Made by a program: the position numbers and the translations under genes
The notes under the pieces: generated by a model
What the model saw: only the letters and a program-made list of their open reading frames with translations
Told to the model about the DNA's origin: nothing
Database searches by the model: none
Assembly: GCF_009932725.1 (NCBI RefSeq)
Contig: NZ_BLJU01000027.1
Location: 62,001 to 126,000 of the forward strand
Length of the DNA stretch: 64,000 bases
Reading direction: 5' to 3'
Source: Pseudomonas yangonensis
GTDB lineage: Bacteria; Pseudomonadota; Gammaproteobacteria; Pseudomonadales; Pseudomonadaceae
Shown: positions 51,774-62,950 of the stretch, piece after piece
Position numbering within the stretch: the first letter of the stretch is position 1
How the letters are laid out: the number at the start of each line of letters is the position of its first letter

Positions 51774-53042
51774 TCACAAGCTGCCGGGCTTCTTCGAGCG
51801 GGATTCGCCAAGCGGGTCGGCTTCGGCGATGGCGCGATCAAGAATCGCGCCGCTGTGCACGCGCTCTTCGCTGCCGTGGCTGGCGTCGTTCTTCGCCGGC
51901 TGCAACTGCACCTTGATCCAGCCGCTGTCACGCCGGTCGAAGGCCTTGAAGGCTTCGATGGCATCGCTCATGGGTTTGACCTGGGTGAGGATCTTCGCCG
52001 GGTCGATGCGACCGGCCTGGACCATCTCGATCAGCAGGGGGATGTAGCGGCGGTGGTTGCAGTTGCCCATATTGACGCTGAGGTTCTTGTTCATCGCCTG
52101 ACCGATGGGAAACTCACGCGCCTGTTGCGGATAGACACCGATGATGCCCAGCGTGCCGGCCTTGGCCAGCGCGTCCACGGCCCATTGCAAGGCCTGCTCG
52201 GGGGCGTCGCCAGGTTGCCATTCATGACCTTCGGGCTGGCGTGGCGAGTGACCGTGGGCAGGGCACTGCGCGTCGACGCCTACCGCATCGATAGCACGAT
52301 CCACGCCGATACCGTTGGTCAGGCGGCGCAGGGTTTCCACCGGGTCCTCACGGTCGAAGTTGATCACTTCGGCGCCCTGGCGGCGCGCCATGTCCAGACG
52401 GTCGTCGAGGTGATCGATGGCGAACACCCGCGCAGCGCCCAGCAGCTTGGCGCTGGCGATGGCGAACTGGCCGACCGGGCCGGCGCCGAACACTGCCACG
52501 GTGTCGCCGCTGCCGACTTCGGCCAGTTCGGCACCGAAGTACCCGGTGGGGAAGATATCGGAGAGCAGGATGGCCTGGTCGTCGCTGATCTCGCTGGGCA
52601 GCTTCACCAGGCCGATATTGGCGAAGGGAATGCGCGCCATCTCGGCCTGCAGGCCGTGGAACGCCCCGGTGATTTCCGGGCCGCCGTAAAAGGAGGTGCC
52701 GGCCTGTTTGCCGTTTGGGTTGGCCTCGTCGCATTGGGCGTAGTAGCCGGCGCGGCAATAGCTGCAGTTGCCACAGGCGATGGTGGAGGGCACCACGACG
52801 CGATCGCCGATGTTCAGATTGCGCACGTCACTGCCCAGCGCCTCGACGATGCCCACGGCTTCATGACCGAGGATGGTGCCCTTGCGCATGCCGCCGACAG
52901 TGCCGCGCACGAAATGCAGGTCAGTACCGCAGATGGCCGAGGCAGTGATACGGATGACCGCATCGGTACTGGCCTGCACCTCAGGCTCGGGTACGTCGTC
53001 CAGGCGAATATCGCCTATATCGTGGAATACCACTGCTTTCAT
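51774..53042 (-). CDS. Zinc-dependent alcohol dehydrogenase (MDR family)
   Basis: This 422-residue protein is a medium-chain dehydrogenase with the catalytic zinc site in SAICGTDLHFVRG (Cys near 38) and GHEAVGIVEALG (His and Glu near 60), a structural zinc loop CGNCSYCRAGYYAQCDE with four cysteines, and NAD site FGAGPVGQFA near 185. It is related to glutathione-independent formaldehyde dehydrogenases; the C-terminal 40 residues are an untypical charged tail. The start at 53042 follows GGGAGA. It opens a four-gene operon with ybhP, clsB and ybhN. Confidence 0.88.
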   Translation of the reverse strand: MKAVVFHDIGDIRLDDVPEPEVQASTDAVIRITASAICGTDLHFVRGTVGGMRKGTILGHEAVGIVEALGSDVRNLNIGDRVVVPSTIACGNCSYCRAGYYAQCDEANPNGKQAGTSFYGGPEITGAFHGLQAEMARIPFANIGLVKLPSEISDDQAILLSDIFPTGYFGAELAEVGSGDTVAVFGAGPVGQFAIASAKLLGAARVFAIDHLDDRLDMARRQGAEVINFDREDPVETLRRLTNGIGVDRAIDAVGVDAQCPAHGHSPRQPEGHEWQPGDAPEQALQWAVDALAKAGTLGIIGVYPQQAREFPIGQAMNKNLSVNMGNCNHRRYIPLLIEMVQAGRIDPAKILTQVKPMSDAIEAFKAFDRRDSGWIKVQLQPAKNDASHGSEERVHSGAILDRAIAEADPLGESRSKKPGSL

Positions 53043-53160
53043 GATTGTCTCCCGTTGTCGGTCAGATGCCGTGCGTATCGCTGTCGCAAGGCAGCTGCCA
53101 TAGGGCACGCCCGTGCGCGCCAGAAAGAACGGCGCCACGGTTTACCCGACGTCTTTGTTT

Positions 53161-53188
53161 TTCGAGTCGACGGACAAAAGCAGGGTTC
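53161..53188 (-). promoter_or_regulatory. ECF/AlgU-like promoter of the ADH-ybhP-clsB-ybhN operon
   Basis: On the minus strand AGCCTGAACCC (GAACCC at 53188-53183), 17 bases, TCGAA (53165-53161), about 120 bases before the ADH start. Confidence 0.5.
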
Positions 53189-53238
53189 AGGCTTTTTTTC
53201 GGTTCTTCGTATAGCTTGGGGGAAGTGCGGGTTGAGAT

Positions 53239-53927
53239 CGGACTGGCAATGTAAGTGTTAGCTGCCGATGACTGGGCACTATCCGTTAGCGCGCCGCCTG
53301 TCCTGATGGTTTCGCCCCTACGGGCGAGTCACTTTCTCTTGCTTGCCCAAGAGAAAGTAACCAAAGAGAAGGGCACCCCGACATCCGGGTTTCGCTACGC
53401 GAAACTTCCCTCGTTCCGGCGCTGCTCCGGGGGCCGGCTTACAAGGGCCGTCCATGGCCCTTTAAGCCTTTCGCCGCATCCATGCGGCTCATCCCCTACG
53501 CAACACCTCCACTCGGCCTCCTGACGGGGACTTGGGCGCCGTCTGTGAGATCGCGCTTCAAGAACAAAAGCCAAACGCTACCGACTTTGATCTTGTGGAG
53601 ATCTCGCAAGCCCGCGAACTGGCCCCCTTCAGGAGGCCGAGTGGAATCGCCGTGGAAGAGGTTGAGCGACATGGATGTCGCGAGAGCTGTGATGGGCCAG
53701 GGATGGCCCTTCACAGCGTGCCCCTGGAACGGTGATGGAGCGAGGGAACCCCGGCGCAGCAGGGCGGGGGCGCCTAGCTCGTATGCAGGGGGTGTGTTTC
53801 TTTGCTTACTTTCTTTGCACAAGCAAAGAAAGTGAGTCGCCCGTAAGGGGCGAAACCCATCAGATCAGACGATCTCGCTAACGAAGAGTGCCAAGTCATC
53901 GGCAGCTAACACGTCATTGTCAGTCCG
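53239..53927. mobile_element. Non-coding element of about 690 bp with long inverted ends
   Basis: The left end from CGGACTGGCAATG (53239) and the right end to CATTGTCAGTCCG (53927) are inverted copies of each other for about 110 bases with some mismatches; they share GTGTTAGCTGCCGATGACT, GGTTTCGCCCCT-ACGGGCGA and ACTTTCT. The interior has no credible gene: open frames there are short and lack ribosome sites. Sequences with GTTTCGCCCCTACGGGCGA and AAAGAAAGTAACCAAAGA are, as I recall, common between genes in pseudomonads. This looks like a mobile or formerly mobile element without transposase. Confidence 0.75.
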
Positions 53928-53948
53928 GTACAAGCGTATCCTCCCCGC

Positions 53949-53970
53949 GAGAACGCGAAAGAGCGTTTTC
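53949..53970 (-). terminator. Possible terminator of the glgA-glgX operon
   Basis: GAAAACGC-TCTTTC-GCGTTCTC on the minus strand, eight base pairs with one mismatch, 26 bases after the glgX stop. No strong T run. Confidence 0.35.
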
Positions 53971-53995
53971 CTGCCTGCCATCCATGGCTGCGGTT

Positions 53996-56116
<2,121 letters not shown>

Positions 56117-56126
56117 GGTGGCGACC

Positions 56127-56390
56127 TCAGGCTTTCGGCGTTTTGGGCGTGCGGGGGGCACGGGGTTTCTTCAGCAATGCCGGCTGTTCGACTTCGCTCA
56201 GCGGCACCGTCTTCGGTTTGCTGATACGCCGCGGCTTGGGTGCGGCCTGGGTTTGGGCTTGCGCTTGCGCCTCGGCTTCGGCCAGCTTGCTGGCCATCTT
56301 CCAGTGCCGTTCGTGTTGGCCTTGGGGGCGGCCTTCGGACTCCCAGATCTGGAAGGCAAATTCGCGGATACGCTGTTCATCGATGCTCAT
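56127..56390 (-). CDS. DUF2934 protein
   Basis: This 87-residue protein has an N-terminal DUF2934 motif (RIREFAFQIWESEGRPQGQ, then HW), followed by a Lys/Pro/Ala/Gln-rich basic tail. The ATG overlaps the treY stop (ATGA), and glgX starts ten bases after the stop. DUF2934 genes are often found near glgX and trehalose genes, but their role is unknown. The basic tail could bind nucleic acid or an acidic partner. Confidence 0.85.
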   Translation of the reverse strand: MSIDEQRIREFAFQIWESEGRPQGQHERHWKMASKLAEAEAQAQAQTQAAPKPRRISKPKTVPLSEVEQPALLKKPRAPRTPKTPKA

Positions 56391-59152
56391 GGCGTGGCTC
56401 CTTTGGTAACAGGGGTGATGCGAAGCAGGTTGAGCGGAAATTTGGCCAGTGCCGCGGCAAGCGCTATGCCCTGATCCGTGGCGACATGGCAGTCACCGAG
56501 CAGGTCCACGGCCTGTCGGGCATGCAGCTCTTCGGGCAGCACGACGGTGGTATTGCCCCAGCGTTGTGGCGGCACGTGCGGCACATCGTGCTCACCGAGA
56601 AGACCGGCGGCCAGCCGCGGCACGATGACCAACAGGTGTTCGTCACCCTGGCTGCGCAGGAACGCGAGTACCTGAGCGGCGTGCTCACCCCTGACGCTCA
56701 GCGGAAGATAGCTGCCCTGGCTGAACAGCTGCGGACGCTCGGCGCGCAGCGCCAGGGTGCGTCGGATCAGCCACTGCTTGATGCGTCCGTCCTGCCAATT
56801 GGCCAGTTGAGTTGCCGGCGCATCTTCGGCCTGCAGGGCTGCCAGTCGTGCGGGAAAGTCCACCGGACGGCGATTGTCCGGGTCGACCAGGCTGAAATCC
56901 CAGAATTCACAGCCCTGATAGAGATCGGGCACGCCGGGAGTGGTCATGCGCAGCAGGCATTGCGCAAGGCCGTTCAGGGCTCCGGCCGGCGCGATGGAGG
57001 TTACCGTGCTGACCAGTTCGCGACGCAGCGCCATGCCCTCGGGCTCGACCAGCAGGCGCTTGAGAAAGTCCGCGCAGGCATTTTCGTGCTCGTCATTCGG
57101 GGCGCTCCAGGCGCTATTGAGCTTGGCCTCGCGCAGCGCCTTGCGCTGCCATTCGAGCAGGCGCTGCAGGTAAGCGTCCAGGCCTGCGGCGTCGTCAGCC
57201 TGCAGCCCCAGCGGCCAGCTGCCGATCAGCGCCTGATAGAGAATCGCTTCTTCGCCGCCGTCCGGCGCCTGCTGCACATGGCCGCTGCGCAACGGTTGAG
57301 CGAGGCGCTGCCATTCCCGGACACGCTCGGCGTACCAGGCGGCACGTTCACTGAGCACCGCCAGGCGCGCGCGGCAGTCTTCGCCGCGCTTGTGGTCATG
57401 GGTGGCGGTGGCCAGCAGGTTCAGCGGGTGGTGGACCGCACGCTCGGCGCAGGCCTGATGAAAGTGCTCGATGCTGGCACTGAAATGCTCGGCATCGAAG
57501 CCGACGTCATAACGTGACAGCAGTATGCCGGCGCGATACAGCGCGGTATCTTCCACTGCCTTGGCCGCGGCCGGCGAGGTCAGCTGCTGGAAGCGCGTCA
57601 GCGCCTGGGCCCGCAGACGGCGCGCACGGCCGGGCGGCAGCGCGCGCAGGACGGCACCGCCAAGCCAGTCGTCGAGATGCGGCAGCAAGGGCCAGTCGGC
57701 TTCGGCCAGGGTCTGCCGTGCGCCGTCCAGCGCCTGCTGGAAGAAGCGCCGATCCTGCTGTGAGCGGCCACAGGCCTGGGCATAGGTGCGGTACACCGGA
57801 AAATGCACGATCAGCTCGCGCAGCGCGCGGCGGATCGCGCCCAGGGTCAGGTCGCGCGTATCGATGTCATGGCGGGCGACGTGCAGCAGGCGCTGGGCAA
57901 CTTCTTCCAGATCACCGGCCAACGAGCCTTCCAGCACCAGGCGGCGTGCCTGCTGAATTTCCTCCTCGAACGCCGTCGGACGGCCACTGAGCGCTTGCCA
58001 CAGTTCGCTGAGCGGCAGCTCGCCGTGCGGGTCGTGCTGCAACAGAGAAACCTGATTCATGAACTCGTAGCCGGTGCTGCCGTCCACCGGCCATTCCTGC
58101 GGCAGGTGTTCGCCTGCGCCGAGGATCTTCTCCACGAAAATGGGGAAGGGCGCGTCACCGCGCAGTTGCCGGACACGACGACGCAAACGGCTGCAATAGG
58201 CTCGCGGATTGGCCAGCCCGTCGATATGGTCGATGCGCAGGCCGTCTATCAGGCCGCGCTCGATCAGTTCGAAGACCTTGGCGTGGGTCTGTTCGAACAC
58301 CTGCCGATTCTCGGCGCGCAGCGCGCCAAGCTCGTTGATATCGAAAAAGCGCCGCCAGTTGATGTCATCCGCGGCGGTACGCCAGCTGGCCACGCGGTAA
58401 TGCTGACGCTCGAGCAGCGCGTGCAGGCGCTTCTGCGCCGCTTCGTCACTGCCCTGAAAGCCGGCCAGCAGGGAAGGCACCTTGTGCGCCTGAGCGGCCA
58501 GTTCTGCGCACAGTTGCTCGGCCTGTGCCCGGCTGGCGTCATCGTTGCCCAGACGGGCGAAGCGCTGGCCCAGTTCGCGCAGCGCGGCGTCGTCACTGCT
58601 GCGCAGGATGCTAGCGTAGCTGGAAGGGGTCAGCGGCAGACGATGCTCGAAGTGCTGCGCATGAAAGCGCCCGCGCTGCGCATCGAAGTGCAGCTCCAGG
58701 GTGCCGTCGCGCAGCGCCGAGCCGTAGTCGCTGCGCAGGAAGGGCACCAGCAGCTGGCCGCTGAGCAAGGGATCGTGGGATTGCCACTGAATATCGAAGA
58801 AGGCCGCATAGGGGCTGCCTTGCCCCCATTCCAGCACGTCCAGCCACCAGGGGTTGCCGTCGCCACCAACGGCCATGTGATTGGGCACGATATCCAGGAT
58901 CAGCCCCATGTCATGGGCGCGCAGGGTGTTAACCAGCTGCACCAGTGCCTCTTCACCGCCCAGTTCGGGGTTGATCCGGGTCGGATCGATCACGTCATAG
59001 CCGTGTTGCGAGCCGGGACGGGCGGTGAGAATCGGCGAGGCGTACAGGTGGCTGATGCCCAGCTGTGCCAGATAGGGCACCTGAGCTGCAGCGTCGTGCA
59101 GGGTGAAATTCTGGTGTAGCTGCAGGCGCAACGTCGCGCGCAATTCAATCAT
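56387..59152 (-). CDS. treY: TreY, maltooligosyltrehalose synthase
   Basis: This 921-residue GH13_26 enzyme turns the reducing-end linkage of maltooligosaccharides into trehalose (alpha-1,1). It has LILDIVPNHMAVGG near residue 90, the nucleophile region GLRIDHIDGLANP (near 310), IFVEKILGAGE (acid/base Glu) and the typical TATHDHKRGED. The start at 59152 follows GGAGGC and overlaps the malQ stop by eight bases. It works with TreZ, two genes upstream. Confidence 0.95.
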   Translation of the reverse strand: MIELRATLRLQLHQNFTLHDAAAQVPYLAQLGISHLYASPILTARPGSQHGYDVIDPTRINPELGGEEALVQLVNTLRAHDMGLILDIVPNHMAVGGDGNPWWLDVLEWGQGSPYAAFFDIQWQSHDPLLSGQLLVPFLRSDYGSALRDGTLELHFDAQRGRFHAQHFEHRLPLTPSSYASILRSSDDAALRELGQRFARLGNDDASRAQAEQLCAELAAQAHKVPSLLAGFQGSDEAAQKRLHALLERQHYRVASWRTAADDINWRRFFDINELGALRAENRQVFEQTHAKVFELIERGLIDGLRIDHIDGLANPRAYCSRLRRRVRQLRGDAPFPIFVEKILGAGEHLPQEWPVDGSTGYEFMNQVSLLQHDPHGELPLSELWQALSGRPTAFEEEIQQARRLVLEGSLAGDLEEVAQRLLHVARHDIDTRDLTLGAIRRALRELIVHFPVYRTYAQACGRSQQDRRFFQQALDGARQTLAEADWPLLPHLDDWLGGAVLRALPPGRARRLRAQALTRFQQLTSPAAAKAVEDTALYRAGILLSRYDVGFDAEHFSASIEHFHQACAERAVHHPLNLLATATHDHKRGEDCRARLAVLSERAAWYAERVREWQRLAQPLRSGHVQQAPDGGEEAILYQALIGSWPLGLQADDAAGLDAYLQRLLEWQRKALREAKLNSAWSAPNDEHENACADFLKRLLVEPEGMALRRELVSTVTSIAPAGALNGLAQCLLRMTTPGVPDLYQGCEFWDFSLVDPDNRRPVDFPARLAALQAEDAPATQLANWQDGRIKQWLIRRTLALRAERPQLFSQGSYLPLSVRGEHAAQVLAFLRSQGDEHLLVIVPRLAAGLLGEHDVPHVPPQRWGNTTVVLPEELHARQAVDLLGDCHVATDQGIALAAALAKFPLNLLRITPVTKGATP

Positions 59153-61199
59153 TGCCAGCCTCCCGGCGTACGTCATCTAGGGTGGCCAGGCGCGCACTGG
59201 TGGCGGTTTGTTCAAGCAGTTCGCTAGCCGCCAGCGGATAGCGGCGGCGCCAGTTCGGGTGGATATCGCCAGGTCCGGGCAGGTTGGGTTGCTGCTCCAG
59301 GCCGCAGGCGTCCTCCAGCGGCAGCAGCGCCAGTGGCGCGGGGGTACGACCGACATGTTCTATGCAGGCTTGCAGACAGGCATCGTCATCACCGCCGGCC
59401 ACCATGCCTTGACGTTCCAGCAGCTGGCGCAGCGCCACGCGCTCACCGGCACGCTCGGCGTGGTCGCCCTCAAGCAGTTCGGCGTCACGTTGGCCGGCGC
59501 GCACCCGCCACTCCAGATCGCGGCCGGCGAGCCAGCCCTTGATCGTCGGCAGGTCGTGGGTGGTGGTGGTCGCCAGGGCATCGTCGGGCCAGCGCTCGGC
59601 CGGGAAGAAGCCGAGGTCGTCCTGCTCGAACAGCAGCACTCGGGTACCGAGTATGTTGCGTGCGGCGAGCTTGTCGCGCAGCCCCTCGGGCACGGTGCCG
59701 AGGTCTTCGCCGATCACCAGTGCCTGATGGCGGTGCGACTCCAGAGACAGCAGGCGCAGCAGGTCGTCTAGCGGGTAGCGCAGGTAGGCGCCGTGTTGCG
59801 ACTCCGCGCCCTGGGGGATCACCCACAGTCGCTGCAACCCCATCACATGATCGATGCGGATACCGCCGGCGTGTGCCAGGTTGGCTTGGAGCATTTCGAT
59901 AAAGGCGCGAAAGCCGTGCTGACGCAGGCCCTGCGGCGAGAAAGCGGCGACGCCCCAGTTCTGCCCCTGGCGATTGAGCACGTCTGGCGGGGCACCGACC
60001 GTGACTCGCGGCAGCAGTTCGTCCTGGCGCGACCAGGCCTGGCTGCCGGCGCAGTCGGCGCCCACCGCCAGATCGGCGATCAGGCCGATGCCCATACCGG
60101 CGCCGCTGGCACTGGCCTGGGCCGTTTCCAGGCCGTGGGCGATCAACCATTGGCAAAAGGCATGAAAGCCCAGCTCATCGGCATGCTCGAGGGCGAAACG
60201 GGTCACCGCGCCCTGAACCGGGTTGCGCAGGGTATCGGGCCAGGTACGCCAGTCGCCGCTGGCGCCATCGCGCAGGCGCTGCGCATGGATGGCCTCGAAG
60301 CAGCAATGTTGCTCGAGAGCTTCGCCGCCAGCTGCGCGAAATGCGTCGAAACGCGTTTGCAGCTGCCCGGGGTTCTGGCAGAAGTCCGCGTACAACTGGC
60401 GCAACAGACGCTGACGGGTGGCAGCCGCGGCGGGCCAGTCGATCAGCTCCAGTGACTCCAGGCGCGTCATTTCGCGGTGCACCCCGGCGGCCTGTATGGC
60501 GCGTCTGACGCGCTCCTCACCCAGCAGGGTGACCGGGGCGGCGTACAGCGTATTGAAGAACAGGCGGCTGGACGGCGAGTAGGGGCCGTAACTGTGCAGA
60601 TCGGCGCTGAATTGCGCGTGCACCGGGCTCAGGCCAATGGCATCGGCACCGTGATTGGCTGCATGCTTGGCCAGGTCGGCCACCGCCAGGGTATCGCCCA
60701 GCCCGCCGTCGCCAGCGCGGCGCAGGCCATAGAGCTGGGCGGTCAGCCCCCAGATGCGTGGTTTGCCGCACAGCTCCTGCACCGACATGCAGGCCTGGGG
60801 GGCCACCGCAAGCGCGTGCCGAGTGTCGCGAATTTCCAGCTGGTAGTAACCAGGCTGCTGCTGGCCCGGCAGGCGACCATCCTGATCGAGTCGCCCCTCG
60901 CTGACGTTGCCTTGCTCGTCGGTCAGCCGGTAGGGGCTCTCGGCCGGGTATAAGGCGAGGGCCAGTGGCTGGCCCTGGTCCTGCAGGAGCAGGTTGGAAT
61001 CTTCCGGCACATGCTGGCGGTGCACCAACGAGGTCAGGCTTTCACGCAGCTGTTCGGGGCTTTGCGCGGGGTAGCCCAGCGCTTCCAGCAGGTTGCGTTG
61101 CGCCTCCGGAGTGACGCGTTGCGGCTGGCCATAGGCATCGATCCAGTCGACGCTGATCTCCGCAGCCTGAGCCAGTTCGGCCAGTAGTTGATCGCTCAT
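59145..61199 (-). CDS. malQ: MalQ, 4-alpha-glucanotransferase
   Basis: This 684-residue GH77 enzyme moves alpha-1,4-glucan segments between chains and can free glucose. It has GIRIDHVMGLQRLWVIP (nucleophile Asp), VIGEDLGTVP (acid/base Glu) and TTTHDLPTIKGW. An N-terminal region (about 1-140) is as in E. coli MalQ. The start at 61199 (MSDQLLAELAQ) overlaps the treZ stop (ATGA); a longer frame would extend into treZ. It may supply longer chains for TreY. Confidence 0.94.
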   Translation of the reverse strand: MSDQLLAELAQAAEISVDWIDAYGQPQRVTPEAQRNLLEALGYPAQSPEQLRESLTSLVHRQHVPEDSNLLLQDQGQPLALALYPAESPYRLTDEQGNVSEGRLDQDGRLPGQQQPGYYQLEIRDTRHALAVAPQACMSVQELCGKPRIWGLTAQLYGLRRAGDGGLGDTLAVADLAKHAANHGADAIGLSPVHAQFSADLHSYGPYSPSSRLFFNTLYAAPVTLLGEERVRRAIQAAGVHREMTRLESLELIDWPAAAATRQRLLRQLYADFCQNPGQLQTRFDAFRAAGGEALEQHCCFEAIHAQRLRDGASGDWRTWPDTLRNPVQGAVTRFALEHADELGFHAFCQWLIAHGLETAQASASGAGMGIGLIADLAVGADCAGSQAWSRQDELLPRVTVGAPPDVLNRQGQNWGVAAFSPQGLRQHGFRAFIEMLQANLAHAGGIRIDHVMGLQRLWVIPQGAESQHGAYLRYPLDDLLRLLSLESHRHQALVIGEDLGTVPEGLRDKLAARNILGTRVLLFEQDDLGFFPAERWPDDALATTTTHDLPTIKGWLAGRDLEWRVRAGQRDAELLEGDHAERAGERVALRQLLERQGMVAGGDDDACLQACIEHVGRTPAPLALLPLEDACGLEQQPNLPGPGDIHPNWRRRYPLAASELLEQTATSARLATLDDVRREAGND

Positions 61200-62950
61200 C
61201 GGGCGGGCTCCAGGGTGACCAGGACGCTGCGCGGCGGCAGTTGCGCCTGGCGTAGGTCGGCATCGTCGATTCGCAGCGTGTACAGGCGCTCGCCGTGCAT
61301 GGCATCTGCAGGCAGGGACACGGCGCTGCTGCCCAGATTGATGGCGATGTTCAGCGCTGGCCCGTTGCCCAGCCGCCAGCGCGCCAGCACGGCGCCGTCG
61401 CCCAGTACCTGTGCGCCGAGGCTGCGCGCTTCCCGCAAGCCCGGCAGCAAGCGGCTGTGGCGCACCTGCAGAAGGCCGCGATAGAAGGCCAGCCACTCAC
61501 GTTGCTCGGGCTCCAGCGCCGGTGCCAGGTCCGGCTGCGAACGCTGAAAGCTGGCCTCGGCATTGGGATCTGCGATGGCCTCGCGGCTGTGCGCGGAATT
61601 GAACTGGGAGAAGTCGGCGAACTCGTTGCGCCGCCCTTCGCGCACGGCATTGGCCAATTCATCGTGGTAATCGGTGAAGAACAGGAACGGTCGCTTGCTG
61701 CCCCATTCCTCTCCCATGAACAGCAGCGGCACCATCGGGCACAGCAGCATCAGCACCGTCGCGGCCTTGAGCGCGTCGCTGTCGGCGAGCAGCGTCAGGC
61801 GTTCGCCAAAGGCGCGGTTGCCCACCTGGTCGTGGTTCTGGAGAAACAGCACGAAAGCATGCGGTGGCAGATCGGCACTGGGCTCGCCGCGTGGCTGGCC
61901 GTGACGATTGGCCTGGCCCTGATAGACGAAGCCCTGCTCCAGGCAGGTGGCCAGCTTGCGCGTCGGCGCCTGGGCGTAATCGGCGTAGTAGCTTTCGTTC
62001 TCGAAGGTGAGCAGCGCATGCAGGGTGTTGTGGCCGTCGTCGTTCCACTGCGCATCGAAGCCATCGCGCAACAGATGCGCGGCGTTGTGCTCGTTCTCCA
62101 GCACCAGGTGAACCTGGCGTTGTTGCGGCACTGCCGAGCGCACGCGCGCTGCCAGCTCCTTGAGAAAGTCGTCATCGTCGATGGCGTGCACGGCATCCAG
62201 GCGCAGGCCGTCGACGCGATAATCCAGCAACCACATCAGGGCGTTTTCGCAGAAGAAGTCGCGCACCTGCGGTCGGCTGAAATCAATGGCCGCGCCCCAG
62301 GGCGTGATGCGCTCCTCGTGGAAGAACTGCCGCGCGTAAACGCCCAGATAATTGCCGTCGGGGCCGAAGTGGTTGTAGACCACGTCGACGAACACCATCA
62401 GGCCATGGGAATGGGCGCTGTCGATCAGCTGCTTGAGTTCTTCGGGCGTGCCGTAGGGGTTGGCCGGGGCGAAAGGCAGCACACCATCGTAGCCCCAGTT
62501 GCGCGCCCCGGAGAAGGCATTGAGAGGCATCAGCTGCAAGGCGGTGACGCCCAGATCGGCCAGGTGCGGCAGATGCTCGATGACCTGTTGGAAACCTCCG
62601 GACAGGCCCACGTGTAGTTCGTACAGCACTGTCTCGTGCCAGGGGCGACCGTTCCACTCAGGGTGATGCCAGAGGTAGGCCGAATGGTCGACCACCTGGC
62701 TGAAACCATGCACGTCCTCGACCTGTCGGCGCGAGGCCGGATCCGGAACCGACCACTGACCGTCGATACGGTAGCGATAGCGGGTATCGGCCGGGCACTC
62801 CAGCAGTGCCACGAACCAGCCGTCTTCCTGCGCCTGCATCGGTTGCAACCCACCGTCCTGCAGTTCCACATCCACTTGGCTGCTGCTGGGCGCCCAAAGG
62901 GCGAAGCGCACGCGTCCATCGGCCAGTGGCCGGGCTCCATGGCTGTACAT
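61196..62950 (-). CDS. treZ: TreZ, maltooligosyltrehalose trehalohydrolase
   Basis: This 584-residue GH13_10 enzyme cuts free trehalose from maltooligosyltrehalose made by TreY. It has an N-terminal domain (ALWAPSSSQVDVEL), the nucleophile region GLRLDAVHAIDD (near 260), VLENEHNA (acid/base Glu) and FLQNHDQVGNRAFG. The ATG at 62950 shares one base with the glgA stop (TGATG); an upstream in-frame TTG is less likely. Confidence 0.95.
   Translation of the reverse strand: MYSHGARPLADGRVRFALWAPSSSQVDVELQDGGLQPMQAQEDGWFVALLECPADTRYRYRIDGQWSVPDPASRRQVEDVHGFSQVVDHSAYLWHHPEWNGRPWHETVLYELHVGLSGGFQQVIEHLPHLADLGVTALQLMPLNAFSGARNWGYDGVLPFAPANPYGTPEELKQLIDSAHSHGLMVFVDVVYNHFGPDGNYLGVYARQFFHEERITPWGAAIDFSRPQVRDFFCENALMWLLDYRVDGLRLDAVHAIDDDDFLKELAARVRSAVPQQRQVHLVLENEHNAAHLLRDGFDAQWNDDGHNTLHALLTFENESYYADYAQAPTRKLATCLEQGFVYQGQANRHGQPRGEPSADLPPHAFVLFLQNHDQVGNRAFGERLTLLADSDALKAATVLMLLCPMVPLLFMGEEWGSKRPFLFFTDYHDELANAVREGRRNEFADFSQFNSAHSREAIADPNAEASFQRSQPDLAPALEPEQREWLAFYRGLLQVRHSRLLPGLREARSLGAQVLGDGAVLARWRLGNGPALNIAINLGSSAVSLPADAMHGERLYTLRIDDADLRQAQLPPRSVLVTLEPAR

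Noticed and set aside
53482..53835. Short open frames within the long inverted-repeat element
   Set aside because: No ribosome sites, no motifs, and both strands are equally open; the palindromic DNA structure explains the region better.
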